A stretch of 35,648 bases of DNA from Thermoleophilia bacterium (GTDB lineage: Bacteria; Actinomycetota; Thermoleophilia; Miltoncostaeales; Miltoncostaeaceae), in the NCBI GenBank assembly GCA_020438485.1, contig JAGQUM010000020.1, forward strand, positions 1 through 35,648. Direction: 5' to 3'. The notes below the pieces were generated by a model. The model saw nothing but the letters and a program-made list of their open reading frames with translations. It did not search any database and had not been told where the DNA came from. The translations under genes were made by a program, and so were the position numbers. Below are positions 8,115 through 17,348 of the stretch, piece after piece (positions within the stretch are counted from its first letter, which is position 1; each line of letters starts with the position of its first letter).

Positions 8115-9308
8115 CTACTCGCGCGCCAGCGCCGCCGCCAGTTCCCGCGCCGCGCCGGTCGCGTCGGCGGTCGCCTTCGCCCGGACCCCGCGCACTGTTG
8201 GCGCGCCGATGGCGTTGCCGTTGACGAGGAACGCGGCGTTGCCGCGCGCGCCGCCCAGGATGCGCGTGGTGACGTGGTACGCGCCCAGGTCGCTCCGGCG
8301 GGTGACGTACGCGATGGCCGAGTACATGGGCCTGGCGCCCCCCACGCCGCGCACCCTTCCGCACGAGACGAGCCCACTGGGCAGCGCGCGGTTCTTTGTG
8401 CGGTACACGCGGCGCAGAGACCGGCAGAACCCCGTGGTGCTGCGGCGCGCCTTCGCGGGGGTGGAGTAGATCATCAGCGTGATGACCGGCGACGGCAGGC
8501 CCGGACCCTGCGCCAGCGTCGCCTGGGCCCGCAGACCCCGGCGGCGCGCCGCGAGCGACACGGAGACGTCGTTGATGTCCTTGCCGAGGTACTTCTCCAG
8601 CACGAGGGACTCGAGGACGCGTGAGGGGTTCACCCGGGCCGCCGCGACGCGCATGACGTGATACGTCCGGGTCGTGGCCGCGGTGTTCACCCCGTTCGCC
8701 GCCGTGACGGTGCACACCACGTCGCCGCCCGTGTCCGCCCCGGAGAGCTCGTACGAGAACGTCCTGTCCAGCGGGCTCGGACCGAATTGGCCCGGGATGG
8801 GGTTGCCGACCTCGCGCTCCTTGACCAACGTGGCCCCGCTGGTGAGCCGTGCCGTGTACGTCGTGGATGCGTCGGTGTTGCCCCACGCCGCACCGACGCC
8901 GCACGTCACGGTGCGACGGTTCACCAGGGACGCCTCCGTGGACGGTGGGGCGGCGGGCGCGAACGTGAACGCCGACGCGGGCGCCTGGGCCGAGGCCTTG
9001 TCGAGGCCCGACGACACCTGCACGTACACGACGCCCGTGAACGCCGTCTTCAGGCACGACACCAGCGCCGAGTTGCCGGACGCGACCAGCTGGATGCAGG
9101 ACGCACCGGCCGGGAAGTCGGGCGCGGACGAGACCTGCACGGACGCGTAGGACGCGGGGCCGTCCCACGCAACCCGGAAGCCGAGCCCCTCCTGCGCCAC
9201 GCGCACGTTGGAGATGGCGGCGGTCGCCGCCGCCGGCACGACGGCCGCCGCGGCCGCCCCCGCGAGCGCGGCGCGCCGGAACCCCGCGTGCCCCATGGTG
9301 AACCTCAT
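8115..9308 (-). CDS. Secreted protein of unknown function
   Basis: The 397-residue product begins with a signal peptide: a basic start (GFRRAALAG), a hydrophobic Ala/Val core and a likely cleavage after ATAA near residue 31. The mature part seems to have two beta-rich modules: SNVRVAQEGLGFRVAWDG onward (about 35-125), and one with paired cysteines (VTCGV and VVCTVTAANG, about 140-220) resembling Ig or fibronectin-like folds. A more basic C-terminal half includes CRSLRRVYRTKN and CGRVRGVGG. No enzyme motif is recognised. A second ATG at 9296 follows an AGG and could be the start. The promoter region has TAGGGT overlapping a 15-bp palindrome. Confidence 0.7.
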   Translation of the reverse strand: MRFTMGHAGFRRAALAGAAAAAVVPAAATAAISNVRVAQEGLGFRVAWDGPASYASVQVSSAPDFPAGASCIQLVASGNSALVSCLKTAFTGVVYVQVSSGLDKASAQAPASAFTFAPAAPPSTEASLVNRRTVTCGVGAAWGNTDASTTYTARLTSGATLVKEREVGNPIPGQFGPSPLDRTFSYELSGADTGGDVVCTVTAANGVNTAATTRTYHVMRVAAARVNPSRVLESLVLEKYLGKDINDVSVSLAARRRGLRAQATLAQGPGLPSPVITLMIYSTPAKARRSTTGFCRSLRRVYRTKNRALPSGLVSCGRVRGVGGARPMYSAIAYVTRRSDLGAYHVTTRILGGARGNAAFLVNGNAIGAPTVRGVRAKATADATGAARELAAALARE

Positions 9309-9314
9309 TCGTCC

Positions 9315-9329
9315 GGTTGCGACGCAACC
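9315..9329. promoter_or_regulatory. 15-bp palindrome over the promoter of the secreted-protein gene
   Basis: GGTTGCG and CGCAACC flank a single base. On the minus strand the palindrome shares three bases with the -10-like TAGGGT (9327-9332), so it covers the expected transcription start and lies six bases before ATG. It could be an operator or a short hairpin in the leader. Confidence 0.5.
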
Positions 9330-9470
9330 CTATTCGCACCCGGCGCCGGCGGGCAACCGGCCGTCGGGTCCGGTGGCGCGCGAATCGCCCGGCGGCGCCT
9401 GCCTCGTCGCCGGGACGACCCGGACGCCGGCTTCGGCGGGCCGCGGCAGCCGAGAGGGGGCACGCCCCAC

Positions 9471-9476
9471 TAGGCT
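9471..9476 (+). promoter_or_regulatory. Leaderless-type -10 box of thrC
   Basis: TAGGCT ends seven bases before the ATG at 9484. The spacer includes TGGAG, too close to the ATG for a normal ribosome-binding site. Confidence 0.55.
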
Positions 9477-9483
9477 TGGAGCG

Positions 9484-10941
9484 ATGGCCGCTCGCCCGTC
9501 CCCCGCCCGCTTCGTCTCGACCCGCGCACCCGCCGGCGCGCCGGGCCTGCCGTTCAGCGACATCCTGCTGGCGGGCCTGGCCCCCGACGGGGGCCTGTAC
9601 GTGCCCGCGGCGTACCCCGCGGTGGATGCCGTCACCCGGGGAGCGTGGCGCCGCCTGCTGGCCGACGAGGGATACGCGGCGCTGGCCCACGCCGTGCTGA
9701 GGCTGTTCATCGACGACATCCCCGGCGCCGACCTGCGCGTCCTGTGCGAGCGGGCGTACACGGTGGACGCGTTCGGCGACCCGGACATCGTGCCCGTCAC
9801 CGACCTCGGCGACGGGCTGCGCCTGGCGCACCTGTCCAACGGTCCCACCGCCGCTTTCAAGGACATGGCGATGCAGCTGCTGGGGCAGTTGTTCGAGTAC
9901 GAGCTGGAGCGCCGCGACGCCACGCTCACCGTGCTCGGCGCCACCTCGGGCGACACGGGCTCGGCGGCCGAGCACGCCATGCTCGGCAAGCCCCGCGTGC
10001 GCGTGTTCATGCTGAGCCCGCGGGGGCGCATGTCGCCGTTCCAGCAGGCGCAGATGTTCAGCGTGGACGACCCACGCATCGTCAACGTGACCGTCGCGGG
10101 CGTGTTCGACGACTGCCAGGACCTGGTGAAGGAGGTCAACGCCGACGCCGCGTTCAAGGCCCGCCACGCCGTCGGCGCCGTCAACTCCATCAACTTCGCC
10201 CGGCTGCTGGCGCAGGTCGTCTACTACGTCGCGGCATGGATCCGCGCCACCGGCGGCGACGACGACCCCGTGTCGTTCGCGGTCCCGTCGGGCAACTTCG
10301 GCAACATCTGCGCGGGCCACGTGGCGCGCCAGATAGGCATCCCCATCCGGCGCCTGGTGCTGGCCACCAACGAGAACACCGTGCTGCACGAGTTCTTCTC
10401 GACCGGCGTGTACCGGGTGCGGGCCGCGGCGGAAACGCACGAGACCTCCAGCCCGTCCATGGACATCTCGAAGGCCTCCAACTTCGAGAGGTTCGTGTAC
10501 GACCTGCTGGGCCGCGACGGCGACCGGGTACGGGCGTTGTTCGCCGACGAGCTGCCGCGCACGGGCCGGATCGACCTCTCGGACACCCCCGAGTTCGCGT
10601 CCCTGCGCGAGCGCTACGGGTTCGTGTCGGGCACCAGCACTCACGCCGACCGGGTGGCCACCATCCGCGACCTGGAGGGCCGCACGGGGGTGGTGATCGA
10701 CCCGCACACCGCCGACGGCGTGAAGGTGGCGCGCGAGTTCCCCGGAGACGAGCCGATGGTCGTGCTGGAGACCGCGCTGCCCGTGAAGTTCTCGTCCACC
10801 ATCCGCGAGGCCCTAGGCCGCGAGCCCGAGCGGCCGGAGCGGTTCGCGGGCCTGGAGGACCTGCCGCAGCGTGTCGTTGCCCTCGACGGCGGGGCCGGCG
10901 CCCTGAAGGCGCTGATCGCGGCCACCGACGACGGGGCGTAG
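9484..10941 (+). CDS. thrC: Threonine synthase, long form
   Basis: This PLP enzyme converts O-phosphohomoserine to threonine, the last step of threonine synthesis. Its 485 residues match the long E. coli/yeast-type branch rather than the shorter plant/actinobacterial form. The PLP lysine is Lys126 in [14 protein letters not shown], and the phosphate-binding loop appears as [14 protein letters not shown] and later [13 protein letters not shown]. The N-terminus ([18 protein letters not shown]) is the family's usual opening. The gene stands alone, without hom or thrB next to it, and has its own TAGGCT box. The topoisomerase gene follows 30 bases downstream. Confidence 0.95.
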   Translation: MAARPSPARFVSTRAPAGAPGLPFSDILLAGLAPDGGLYVPAAYPAVDAVTRGAWRRLLADEGYAALAHAVLRLFIDDIPGADLRVLCERAYTVDAFGDPDIVPVTDLGDGLRLAHLSNGPTAAFKDMAMQLLGQLFEYELERRDATLTVLGATSGDTGSAAEHAMLGKPRVRVFMLSPRGRMSPFQQAQMFSVDDPRIVNVTVAGVFDDCQDLVKEVNADAAFKARHAVGAVNSINFARLLAQVVYYVAAWIRATGGDDDPVSFAVPSGNFGNICAGHVARQIGIPIRRLVLATNENTVLHEFFSTGVYRVRAAAETHETSSPSMDISKASNFERFVYDLLGRDGDRVRALFADELPRTGRIDLSDTPEFASLRERYGFVSGTSTHADRVATIRDLEGRTGVVIDPHTADGVKVAREFPGDEPMVVLETALPVKFSSTIREALGREPERPERFAGLEDLPQRVVALDGGAGALKALIAATDDGA

Positions 10942-10971
10942 ACCCGCCCCCCGCGCGGGTACCGGAAAGCC

Positions 10972-11988
10972 ATGGCGCGGCTGCGGCGGGTGTCACCGAG
11001 GACCACGGGCTGGACCCGGCGGCGTTCCGGCAGGGGGTTCCGCTACGTCGACGCCGACGGCGCTCCCGTCCCCGGCGAGCACGTGGAGCGCATCCGGTCG
11101 CTGGCCATCCCGCCCGCATGGAAGGACGTGTGGATCTGCCCGCACCCGCGCGGCCACATCCAGGCCGTCGGCACCGACGCGGCGGGCCGGCGGCAGTACC
11201 TGTACCACCCCGACTGGCGGGCCGGGCGCGACCAGCTGAAGTTCGCCCGCGTGCAGCTGGCCGGCGCACGCCTGGCCAACGCCCGCCGGCGCCTGATCGA
11301 GGACCTGCGCGCCGACGGCATGCCGCTCACCCGGGCGGCCGCCACGGCCGCCCGCCTGCTGGACCTGGGTTACTTCCGCATCGGCAGCGACGCGTACGCC
11401 GACGCCAACGGCTCGTTCGGCCTCACCACGCTGGAGCGCCGGCACGTGCGGCGCCGGGGCGACGACCTCGTGTTCAGCTTCGTCGGCAAGTCGGGCATCG
11501 AGCACTCCATCACCATCAGCGACCCGCTGGTGATCGAGTCGCTCAACCGCATGCGCGCCCGCCGTGGGGGCAGCACGCGGCTGCTGGCCTACCGCGGCCC
11601 CGCGGCGTGGGCCGACCTGGGCGCGGCGGCCGTCAACGAGTACCTCAGCGCGCTGATCTCCGAGGACCTCACGGCCAAGGACTTCCGCACGTGGCACGCC
11701 ACGGTGCTGGCCGCCGTGTCGCTGGCCGAGAGCCCCGAGGACGGCGCCACGAAGGCGTCCCGGGCCCGCGCGGTGCGGGCCGCGGTGGAAGACGTGGCGG
11801 CATACCTGGGCAACACGCCCGCGATCGCGAAGAAGTCGTACATCGACCCGCGCGTGCTGGACCAGTACGAGAACGGCGTGACCATCGCCCGTGCCCTGGC
11901 GCGCGACCACGACGACGACGATGCCCGCCAGGCGGGTATCGAGCGGGCCGTGGTGCGGCTGCTGGAGAACGCGGACGACGACGACTGA
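10972..11988 (+). CDS. DNA topoisomerase IB (poxvirus type)
   Basis: The 338-residue protein relaxes supercoils by nicking one strand through a 3'-phosphotyrosine link. The N-terminal beta domain is recognisable ([46 protein letters not shown]). The catalytic domain carries DFRTWHAT and the active tyrosine Tyr290 in [13 protein letters not shown]. The length is normal for bacterial type IB enzymes. The C-terminus is acidic (Asp-rich). It follows thrC closely and may be co-transcribed, though TACCGG six bases before ATG could be a weak own promoter. Confidence 0.93.
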   Translation: MARLRRVSPRTTGWTRRRSGRGFRYVDADGAPVPGEHVERIRSLAIPPAWKDVWICPHPRGHIQAVGTDAAGRRQYLYHPDWRAGRDQLKFARVQLAGARLANARRRLIEDLRADGMPLTRAAATAARLLDLGYFRIGSDAYADANGSFGLTTLERRHVRRRGDDLVFSFVGKSGIEHSITISDPLVIESLNRMRARRGGSTRLLAYRGPAAWADLGAAAVNEYLSALISEDLTAKDFRTWHATVLAAVSLAESPEDGATKASRARAVRAAVEDVAAYLGNTPAIAKKSYIDPRVLDQYENGVTIARALARDHDDDDARQAGIERAVVRLLENADDDD

Positions 11989-12038
11989 CGAGCGGGGCGC
12001 GTTACCCTAGCCGGACCGCCCGCTACCGAGGTACCCGC

Positions 12039-13886
12039 ATGCCGCCGCTTCGCTCACGCACCACCACCCACGGTCGCAACATGGCCGGCGCCCGCGCCCT
12101 GTGGCGCGCGACGGGCATGACCGAGAACGACTTCGGCAAGCCCATCGTGGCCATCGCGAACTCGTTCACGCAGTTCGTGCCCGGACACGTGCACCTGAAG
12201 GACATGGGCGGGCTGGTGGCCGAGGCCATCGCCGAGGCGGGCGGCGTGGGCCGCGAGTTCAACACCATCGCAGTGGACGACGGCATCGCGATGGGCCACA
12301 ACGGGATGCTCTACAGCCTGCCGAGCCGCGAGATCATCGCCGACTCGGTGGAGTACATGTGCAACGCCCACCAGGCCGACGCGCTGGTGTGCATCTCGAA
12401 CTGCGACAAGATCACGCCGGGCATGCTGCTGGCCGCGCTGCGCCTGAACATCCCCGCCGTCTTCGTGTCGGGCGGCCCCATGGAGGCCGGCACCGCCGTC
12501 ATCGGCGACGACGGCGTGGCATCCAAGCCCCGCCGCCTCGACCTGATCGACGCGATGATCAAGGCCGTCGACGACAGCGTGGCCGACGCCGAGATCGCCA
12601 CCATCGAGCGGTCGGCGTGCCCCACGTGCGGGTCGTGCTCGGGCATGTTCACGGCCAACTCCATGAACTGCCTCACCGAGGTGCTGGGGCTGTCGCTGCC
12701 CGGCAACGGCTCCACGCTGGCCACCGCCGCCGCGCGCAAGGGCCTGTTCCAGGAGGCCGGGCGTCTGTCGGTGGCGCTGTGCAGGCGCTGGTACGGCGAC
12801 GACGACGCGTCGGTGCTGCCGCGCAACATCGCCACCAAGGCGGCGTTCGAGAACGCCATGCGCGTGGACATCGCCATGGGGGGCTCCACCAACACGGTGC
12901 TGCACCTGCTGGCCGCCGCGCAGGAGGCCGGGGTGGCGTTCGACCAGGGTGACATCGACCGGCTCTCGCGCGTCACGCCGTGCATCTGCAAGGTGGCGCC
13001 CAACACGACCGACTACTACATGGAGGACGTTCACCGGGCGGGCGGCATCCCCGCCATCATGGGCGAGCTCCACCGCGGCGGCCTGCTGGACGGCGCCGTG
13101 CACGCCGTGCACTCGGCCAGCCTGGCGGACTGGATGCGCGACTGGGACATCCGCGGCGGCGCGGCGACCGACGTCGCCACCGAGCTCTTCCACGCCGCCC
13201 CGGGCGGCGTGCGCACCACCGAGGCGTTCTCCACCACCAACCGCTGGGACGAGCTGGACACCGACGGGGAGGACGGCTGCATTCGCGCCGTGGAACACGC
13301 GTACACGACCGACGGGGGCCTCGCCGTCCTGACCGGCAACCTCGCGCCCGACGGCTGCATCGTGAAGACCGCCGGCGTCCCCGAACACCAATGGGAGTTC
13401 GCCGGTCCCGCAAAGGTGGCCGACTCCCAGGAGCAGGCCGTCGCGATGATCCTCAACGGCCAGATCAGCGAGGGCGACGTGGTGGTCGTTCGGTTCGAGG
13501 GCCCCAGGGGCGGCCCCGGCATGCAGGAGATGCTCTACCCCACCAGCTACCTGAAGGGCGTCGGCCTGGGACCCAAGTGCGCGCTCATCACGGACGGCCG
13601 GTTCTCGGGCGGATCGTCGGGCCTGTCGGTGGGGCACGTCTCGCCCGAGGCCGCATCGGGCGGCGCCATCGGCCTGGTGGAGGACGGCGACATCATCCGC
13701 TTCTCCATCCCCGACCGGTCCGTGACGCTGGACGTGGACGATGCCGAGCTGGCCCGTCGCCGCGGCGTCCGCGACCGCGAGGGCTGGGTGCCCGCGCAAC
13801 GCACCCGCGAGGTGTCGGCGGCCCTGAAGATCTTCGCCCGGTTCGCCCAGTCGGCCGACAAGGGCGCCGCCCGCAAGGTCGATTAG
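12039..13886 (+). CDS. ilvD: Dihydroxy-acid dehydratase
   Basis: The 615-residue enzyme dehydrates 2,3-dihydroxy-isovalerate and its ethyl homologue in branched-chain amino acid synthesis and in the supply of pantothenate precursor. Iron-sulfur ligand candidates are Cys122 in [11 protein letters not shown] and Cys194/197/200 in CPTCGSC, followed by [12 protein letters not shown]. Further family blocks are [15 protein letters not shown] and the C-terminal [15 protein letters not shown]. The length matches the E. coli-type subclass. The start ATG has GAGG eight bases upstream, and TACCCT at 12003-12008 may be its -10 box. No attenuator or T-box leader is seen. The stop overlaps a small minus-strand frame by four bases. 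Confidence 0.96.
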   Translation: MPPLRSRTTTHGRNMAGARALWRATGMTENDFGKPIVAIANSFTQFVPGHVHLKDMGGLVAEAIAEAGGVGREFNTIAVDDGIAMGHNGMLYSLPSREIIADSVEYMCNAHQADALVCISNCDKITPGMLLAALRLNIPAVFVSGGPMEAGTAVIGDDGVASKPRRLDLIDAMIKAVDDSVADAEIATIERSACPTCGSCSGMFTANSMNCLTEVLGLSLPGNGSTLATAAARKGLFQEAGRLSVALCRRWYGDDDASVLPRNIATKAAFENAMRVDIAMGGSTNTVLHLLAAAQEAGVAFDQGDIDRLSRVTPCICKVAPNTTDYYMEDVHRAGGIPAIMGELHRGGLLDGAVHAVHSASLADWMRDWDIRGGAATDVATELFHAAPGGVRTTEAFSTTNRWDELDTDGEDGCIRAVEHAYTTDGGLAVLTGNLAPDGCIVKTAGVPEHQWEFAGPAKVADSQEQAVAMILNGQISEGDVVVVRFEGPRGGPGMQEMLYPTSYLKGVGLGPKCALITDGRFSGGSSGLSVGHVSPEAASGGAIGLVEDGDIIRFSIPDRSVTLDVDDAELARRRGVRDREGWVPAQRTREVSAALKIFARFAQSADKGAARKVD

Positions 13887-14017
13887 CCCCCGCCGCCCGG
13901 TTCGTCGTCGGCCGGCTCGCGCACCGGCCGCTCGGCGCCGGTGCGCAGGGCCTCCTCCACGGCTTCGCCGGCCGGGTCGTCTCCCGGCTGGGCGGGGGCC
14001 CCGCGCACGGCGTCCAT
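13883..14017 (-). CDS. Possible 44-residue acidic small protein
   Basis: The frame reads [14 protein letters not shown] onward to [11 protein letters not shown], with almost complete third-position G/C. Its TAA overlaps the ilvD stop by four bases, the same tail-to-tail overlap as three other gene pairs in the window. Both facts argue that it is real. A second frame with coding character (MPARRPVPFSVMTEGEITRG, from ATG at 14090) runs into it near 14017, so a frameshift may have split one protein of about 70 residues. No family is recognised; the sequence looks disordered. Confidence 0.4.
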   Translation of the reverse strand: MDAVRGAPAQPGDDPAGEAVEEALRTGAERPVREPADDEPGGGG

Positions 14018-14113
14018 GCCAGCGGTCCACCCCGCGTGTGATCTCGCCCTCGGTCATCACGGAGAACGGCACCGGCCTGCGCGCGGGCATCCCCCGCGGG
14101 CATCGCCCCTGGT

Positions 14114-14896
14114 TCAGCCCGTCGCCCGGGCGGCGTTGGCGCGCATGGCGGCGGTGACGTACGCGGACAGCCCGGGGTGGGTGCCGTCGTAGGCCACCGC
14201 GTACCGCGGGTCGCTGTCGTAGAGGTCGGCCAGGTTGCGCTGGAGGGCGTGGTCACAGGCGAAGAAGCGGCGGTCGACGTGCGCGCGGTGGTCCTCCGCG
14301 GCGCGCATCGCCGCGGGCCCCTCCGGTGGAGTTCCGGCCGTCATGGCATCGAGGAACGCCGCCACGTTGGCGTCGGCCTCGGCCTTGATCGCCTCCCAGT
14401 CGGCGCGGGTGTACGCGGCCGTCCGCCGCTGCGACTCCTGCCAGGCACGCGTTCGGCCCCAGCGGGCCGCCGCCTCGGCCTGGGCGTCGTCGAAGCCGTC
14501 GCCGAAGATCTCGGCGAGGTCCTCACGGGTGGCGGGTGTGGTCATGTCGTCCTCCTCCAGTGCGCGGGTGATCAGGCGCACCGTCGCCTCCATGCCCCGT
14601 GCCTCGGCGCGCAGCTCGTCGCGGCGCCGGAGCAGCGCGGCGCGCAGGGTTGCCGGGTCGGCGTCGAGCAGGCCGGGGATGTCGCGGAGGGCGATGCGCA
14701 TGCGCCGCAGCGCCACGACCCGGCCCAGCCGCGCGACGTCGGCCGACGAGTACAGGCGGTACCCGGCGTCGCTGCGGCCCGACAGGCGCAGCAGGCCCAG
14801 CGCGTCGTAGTGATGGAGGGTGCGGACGGTGACGCCGGTCAGCCGGGCCACCTCTCCCACGGCCATCGGTGCGGTCGGTGCGTTCATGTCGCCCAT
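14114..14896 (-). CDS. MerR-family regulator with TipAS-like ligand domain
   Basis: The 260-residue protein has an N-terminal MerR helix-turn-helix and wing (VGEVARLTGVTVRTLHHYDA, then SDAGYRLYSSADVARLGR), a long dimerisation helix (residues about 85-120), and a C-terminal TipAS-like domain. In TipA proteins that domain binds antibiotics or other multidrug ligands; recognisable segments are EIFGDGFDDAQAEAAARWG, AWQESQRR and HPGLSAYVTAAMRANA. GGGAGG lies seven bases before the ATG. It is divergent from the desaturase gene, with 127 bases between. MerR regulators often act on spaced promoters of neighbours, so it may control itself or the desaturase; neither is proven. Confidence 0.88.
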   Translation of the reverse strand: MGDMNAPTAPMAVGEVARLTGVTVRTLHHYDALGLLRLSGRSDAGYRLYSSADVARLGRVVALRRMRIALRDIPGLLDADPATLRAALLRRRDELRAEARGMEATVRLITRALEEDDMTTPATREDLAEIFGDGFDDAQAEAAARWGRTRAWQESQRRTAAYTRADWEAIKAEADANVAAFLDAMTAGTPPEGPAAMRAAEDHRAHVDRRFFACDHALQRNLADLYDSDPRYAVAYDGTHPGLSAYVTAAMRANAARATG

Positions 14897-14984
14897 GGTG
14901 CGGCCTCCCGTCGCGTGAGGGTCAAGTGCCACTCTCGCGCGCCCGGGCGACGGGTGTCGTCGCCGCGGGTGCGGCGCGTCCATA

Positions 14985-14990
14985 GAGTGG
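14985..14990 (+). promoter_or_regulatory. -10 box of the desaturase gene
   Basis: A TAGAGT hexamer lies roughly 35 bases before the TTG start of the desaturase. Unlike the leaderless genes here, this transcript would carry a leader with the ribosome-binding site GAGGGA. No clear -35 or MerR palindrome was recognised. Position accurate to one or two bases. Confidence 0.35.
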
Positions 14991-15023
14991 CCTCGACGCC
15001 TCCACAACCGCCCGAGGGACACG

Positions 15024-15986
15024 TTGACCACCTCCGCCGCGCCCCCGCCCGCGCACATCGGCACCGCCCGCGAGCACACGTCTACCGCCAGCCGCATCGT
15101 CACGCTGATCGCGGTGGTCGGCCCGTTCCTGGGGGTGCTGTCCGCCGCCGGGCTGCTGTGGGGCGTCGCCCTGCACCCCCTGGACCTGGTGCTGTTCGCC
15201 GTCATGTACGTGTTCTGCGGGCTGGGCATCACGGCGGGCTTCCACCGCCTCTTCTCGCACCGCGGCTTCCAGAGCGGCAAGGTCGTGCGGGCCACGTTCG
15301 CCATCGCCGGCTGCATGGCCATGCAGGGCCCGCTGACCCAATGGGTCACCGACCACCGCCGCCACCACGCCGCGTCCGACAAGCCCGACGACCCGCACTC
15401 GCCCCATCACCACGGGGGAGGCGTGTGGGGCACCATCAAGGGGCTTTTCCACGCCCACGTCGGCTGGCTGTTCGTCACGAAGGGCATGGAGCGCGGGCGT
15501 GTGTATGGCAAGGACCTCTACGAAGACCCCCTGATCCGCCGCATCGACCGTCTCTACATGCTGTGGGTCGTGCTGACGTTCGGCATCCCGTTCGCGGTGG
15601 CCTGGGCGATCACCGGCGACCTGGGCCGAGGCGTCGAGGCGTTCGTGTGGGCGGGCCTCGTGCGCGTGTTCGTGTTCGACCACATGACGTGGAGCGTCAA
15701 CAGCATCTGCCACGTGTTCGGCCGCCGCGCATACGCCACGTCGGACGAGAGCCGCAACGTCTGGTACCTGGCGCCGTTCACGTTCGGCGAGGCGTGGCAC
15801 AACAACCACCACGCGTTCCCCGGCTCGGCCCGCCATGGCCTTCACCGCTGGCAGGTGGACCCCTCGTGGTGGACCATCCGTGCCCTGGAGAAAGCGGGCC
15901 TGGTGTGGCGCGTCAAGCTGCCGACGCCCGAGCGGCTGGAGCGTCGCGACCTGTCCGCCTCCGCCGGAGACGCCGGCGACGCGTGA
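15024..15986 (+). CDS. Acyl-CoA delta-9-type fatty acid desaturase
   Basis: A 320-residue membrane di-iron desaturase with all three histidine boxes: H74-RLFS-H79, H111-RR-H114-H115, and H259-NN-H262-H263 (GEAWHNNHHAFPGSARHG). Hydrophobic helices lie around residues 25-65 and 175-215. It introduces a double bond in saturated fatty acyl chains, with electrons from a separate donor not encoded here. The TTG start is supported by GAGGGA four bases upstream. A His-rich insertion (HSPHHHGGG) follows the second box. It is divergent from the TipA-like regulator, which may adjust membrane fluidity to a drug-like signal; that link is inference. Confidence 0.92.
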   Translation: MTTSAAPPPAHIGTAREHTSTASRIVTLIAVVGPFLGVLSAAGLLWGVALHPLDLVLFAVMYVFCGLGITAGFHRLFSHRGFQSGKVVRATFAIAGCMAMQGPLTQWVTDHRRHHAASDKPDDPHSPHHHGGGVWGTIKGLFHAHVGWLFVTKGMERGRVYGKDLYEDPLIRRIDRLYMLWVVLTFGIPFAVAWAITGDLGRGVEAFVWAGLVRVFVFDHMTWSVNSICHVFGRRAYATSDESRNVWYLAPFTFGEAWHNNHHAFPGSARHGLHRWQVDPSWWTIRALEKAGLVWRVKLPTPERLERRDLSASAGDAGDA

Positions 15987-16016
15987 CGAATCGGCCCGCG
16001 GCGGGGTACCAGGGGT

Positions 16017-16259
16017 ATGCGACGACTCCTCGTTTCCCTCACGCTCGCCGGCCTCACCCTGGGGCTCGGCGGCTGCACGTTCCCCTGGGGCGTCGGCCCC
16101 CCTCCCTCCGTGCCACCGTGCGGCGACGCCGCCGCGCCGCGGTGCGTGCCCCCGGCGCCCGCGCCGGCCGTGACCGACCCCGCGAGGACGTGCGGCGACT
16201 GCTCGCCCCAGCCACCTCCCACCACGTCGCGGCCCCAGGACACCCCGCCCGGGGAATGA
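16017..16259 (+). CDS. Small proline-rich lipoprotein
   Basis: The 80-residue product starts with a lipoprotein signal peptide (MRRLLVSLTLAGLTLGLGG) ending in the lipobox LGGC, so Cys20 would be lipidated and the rest anchored outside the membrane. The mature part is short, rich in proline, with five further cysteines or so (CGD, CVPP, TCGDC) and no recognised domain. AGGGG precedes the ATG. It follows the desaturase by 30 bases and may share its transcript. The function is unknown. Confidence 0.65.
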   Translation: MRRLLVSLTLAGLTLGLGGCTFPWGVGPPPSVPPCGDAAAPRCVPPAPAPAVTDPARTCGDCSPQPPPTTSRPQDTPPGE

Positions 16260-16363
16260 GTCACCCCGCGGGCCTCGACGACGCCGGCACGTCCGCCGGG
16301 GGACCGTCACCACGGCGCCGAGCGCGACGGTGCGTGCCCCGAGTCCGAGGGCCCGCGCGCCCG

Positions 16364-16369
16364 TAGGCT
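16364..16369 (+). promoter_or_regulatory. Leaderless-type -10 box of the YdeI-like gene
   Basis: TAGGCT ends six bases before the ATG at 16376; there is no ribosome-binding site. Confidence 0.55.
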
Positions 16370-16375
16370 CCCCGC

Positions 16376-16963
16376 ATGGCGGCCGACCTCCCGCGCGTGA
16401 TGTTCGACGACGCCGACGCGTTCGCCCGGTGGATCGTCACCGAGGGACCCGCGGCGGGCGGCGTGTGGCTGGTGTACGCGAAGAAGAACGCCGGGGTGCG
16501 CACCATCACGCACCGCGAGGCCGTCGACGTGGCCCTGTGCCACGGCTGGATCGACGGGCCGGCCCGGGGAGTCGACGACCGATTCACGTCGCTGCGATTC
16601 ACGCCGCGGCGCACCAGGAGCGTGTGGTCGGCGATCAACGCCGAACGCGTCGGCGAGCTCATCGCCGAGGGGCGGATGACGCCGGCGGGCATGGCCGAGG
16701 TGGAACGCGCCCGGGCCGACGGCCGGTGGGACGCCGCCTACGCCCCGCCCAGCCGGATGCAGCCGACCGCCAGTCTACGCGCAGCGCTGGACGCGAACCC
16801 CGACGCGGCCGCCACGTTCGCCGGCCTCAGCGCGGCCGAGCGCTACTCCATCAACCACCGCCTGCACGTGCTGAGAACCGACGCGGCCAAGGCGAAGCGG
16901 ATCGCGGCGTACATCGCCGCGCTGAAACGCGGCGAGTCGCCCCACCCGCCGCGGGGACGCTGA
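16376..16963 (+). CDS. YdeI/OmpD-associated family protein
   Basis: The 195-residue protein matches the YdeI/OmdA family by its opening (DDADAFARWI), the block GVWLVYAKKNAG, the central HREAVDVALCHGWIDG and SLRFTPRRTRSVWSAIN, and the late KAKRIAAYIAALKRGE. Relatives have been linked to resistance to some peptides and bacteriocins, but no enzymatic activity is established. It ends two bases before the convergent TfoX-domain gene. Confidence 0.88.
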   Translation: MAADLPRVMFDDADAFARWIVTEGPAAGGVWLVYAKKNAGVRTITHREAVDVALCHGWIDGPARGVDDRFTSLRFTPRRTRSVWSAINAERVGELIAEGRMTPAGMAEVERARADGRWDAAYAPPSRMQPTASLRAALDANPDAAATFAGLSAAERYSINHRLHVLRTDAAKAKRIAAYIAALKRGESPHPPRGR

Positions 16964-16965
16964 GG

Positions 16966-17313
16966 TCAGACCGCCGCGCCCCTCACGTACTCCTCCGCCG
17001 CCCGCATGTACGCGTCCCATTCGCCGGCGTGCGCCAACGGGATGAGCACCCACTCCCTCATGGGCCGCCCGCCCATCGGGTCGAACGGCCCGGCGCCCTC
17101 CAGGCCAAGCGCCCGCTCGCGCGCGCCCCGGCCGAGCTTGGCGGTGAGGCCGTCCCCGAACAGGCCGGCGAACGCCCTGCCGCCCGCGACCTTCACCGCG
17201 GGCATACCGAACATGGGCGCACGCGCCACGTCGCGCTCCGCCGCGAGCCGGTCGACCGCCTCGTCGAACCGCGCGCGGGCCTCGTCGCTGGGTTTCGGCA
17301 TCGCCGACGGCAT
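16966..17313 (-). CDS. TfoX N-terminal domain protein
   Basis: The 115-residue protein is a stand-alone TfoX N-terminal domain, with APMFGMPAVKVAGGRAFAGL and DGLTAKLG as the telling blocks and PMREWVLIP near the end. In gamma-proteobacteria TfoX activates competence genes. Single-domain actinobacterial versions are of unknown role, and no competence genes are seen here. ATG lies seven bases after a TAGGAT box, so the mRNA is probably leaderless. The gene is divergent from the ArsC-like gene with only 35 bases between start codons. Confidence 0.87.
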   Translation of the reverse strand: MPSAMPKPSDEARARFDEAVDRLAAERDVARAPMFGMPAVKVAGGRAFAGLFGDGLTAKLGRGARERALGLEGAGPFDPMGGRPMREWVLIPLAHAGEWDAYMRAAEEYVRGAAV

Positions 17314-17320
17314 GGCCGCG

Positions 17321-17326
17321 ATCCTA
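17321..17326 (-). promoter_or_regulatory. Leaderless-type -10 box of the TfoX-domain gene
   Basis: TAGGAT on the minus strand ends seven bases before the ATG at 17313. It lies only nine bases from the divergent ArsC-like -10 box. Confidence 0.6.
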
Positions 17327-17335
17327 ACGCCCCAC

Positions 17336-17341
17336 TAGGCT
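17336..17341 (+). promoter_or_regulatory. Leaderless-type -10 box of the ArsC-like gene
   Basis: TAGGCT ends seven bases before the ATG at 17349, with no ribosome-binding site of normal spacing. Confidence 0.6.
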
Positions 17342-17348
17342 CCGGGGC

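Noticed and set aside
7960-10707. A 915-codon minus-strand open frame
   Set aside because: It runs across tRNA-Met, the secreted-protein gene in another frame and thrC in antisense. Its composition is that of a shadow frame.
9645-12038. A plus-strand frame open in continuity with ilvD, giving a 1413-residue fusion
   Set aside because: The first 800 residues are an out-of-frame reading of thrC and topoisomerase IB. IlvD starts normally at 12039 with GAGG upstream.
11989-12038. Leader riboswitch or attenuator before ilvD, and likewise before thrC
   Set aside because: The ilvD leader is too short and thrC appears leaderless. No T-box, leader peptide or terminator hairpin was found.
12054-14090. 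A 678-codon minus-strand open frame opposite ilvD
   Set aside because: It lies antisense to the clear ilvD gene, has low-complexity His/Arg/Gly-rich sequence and no family motif. It is a by-product of extreme GC bias.
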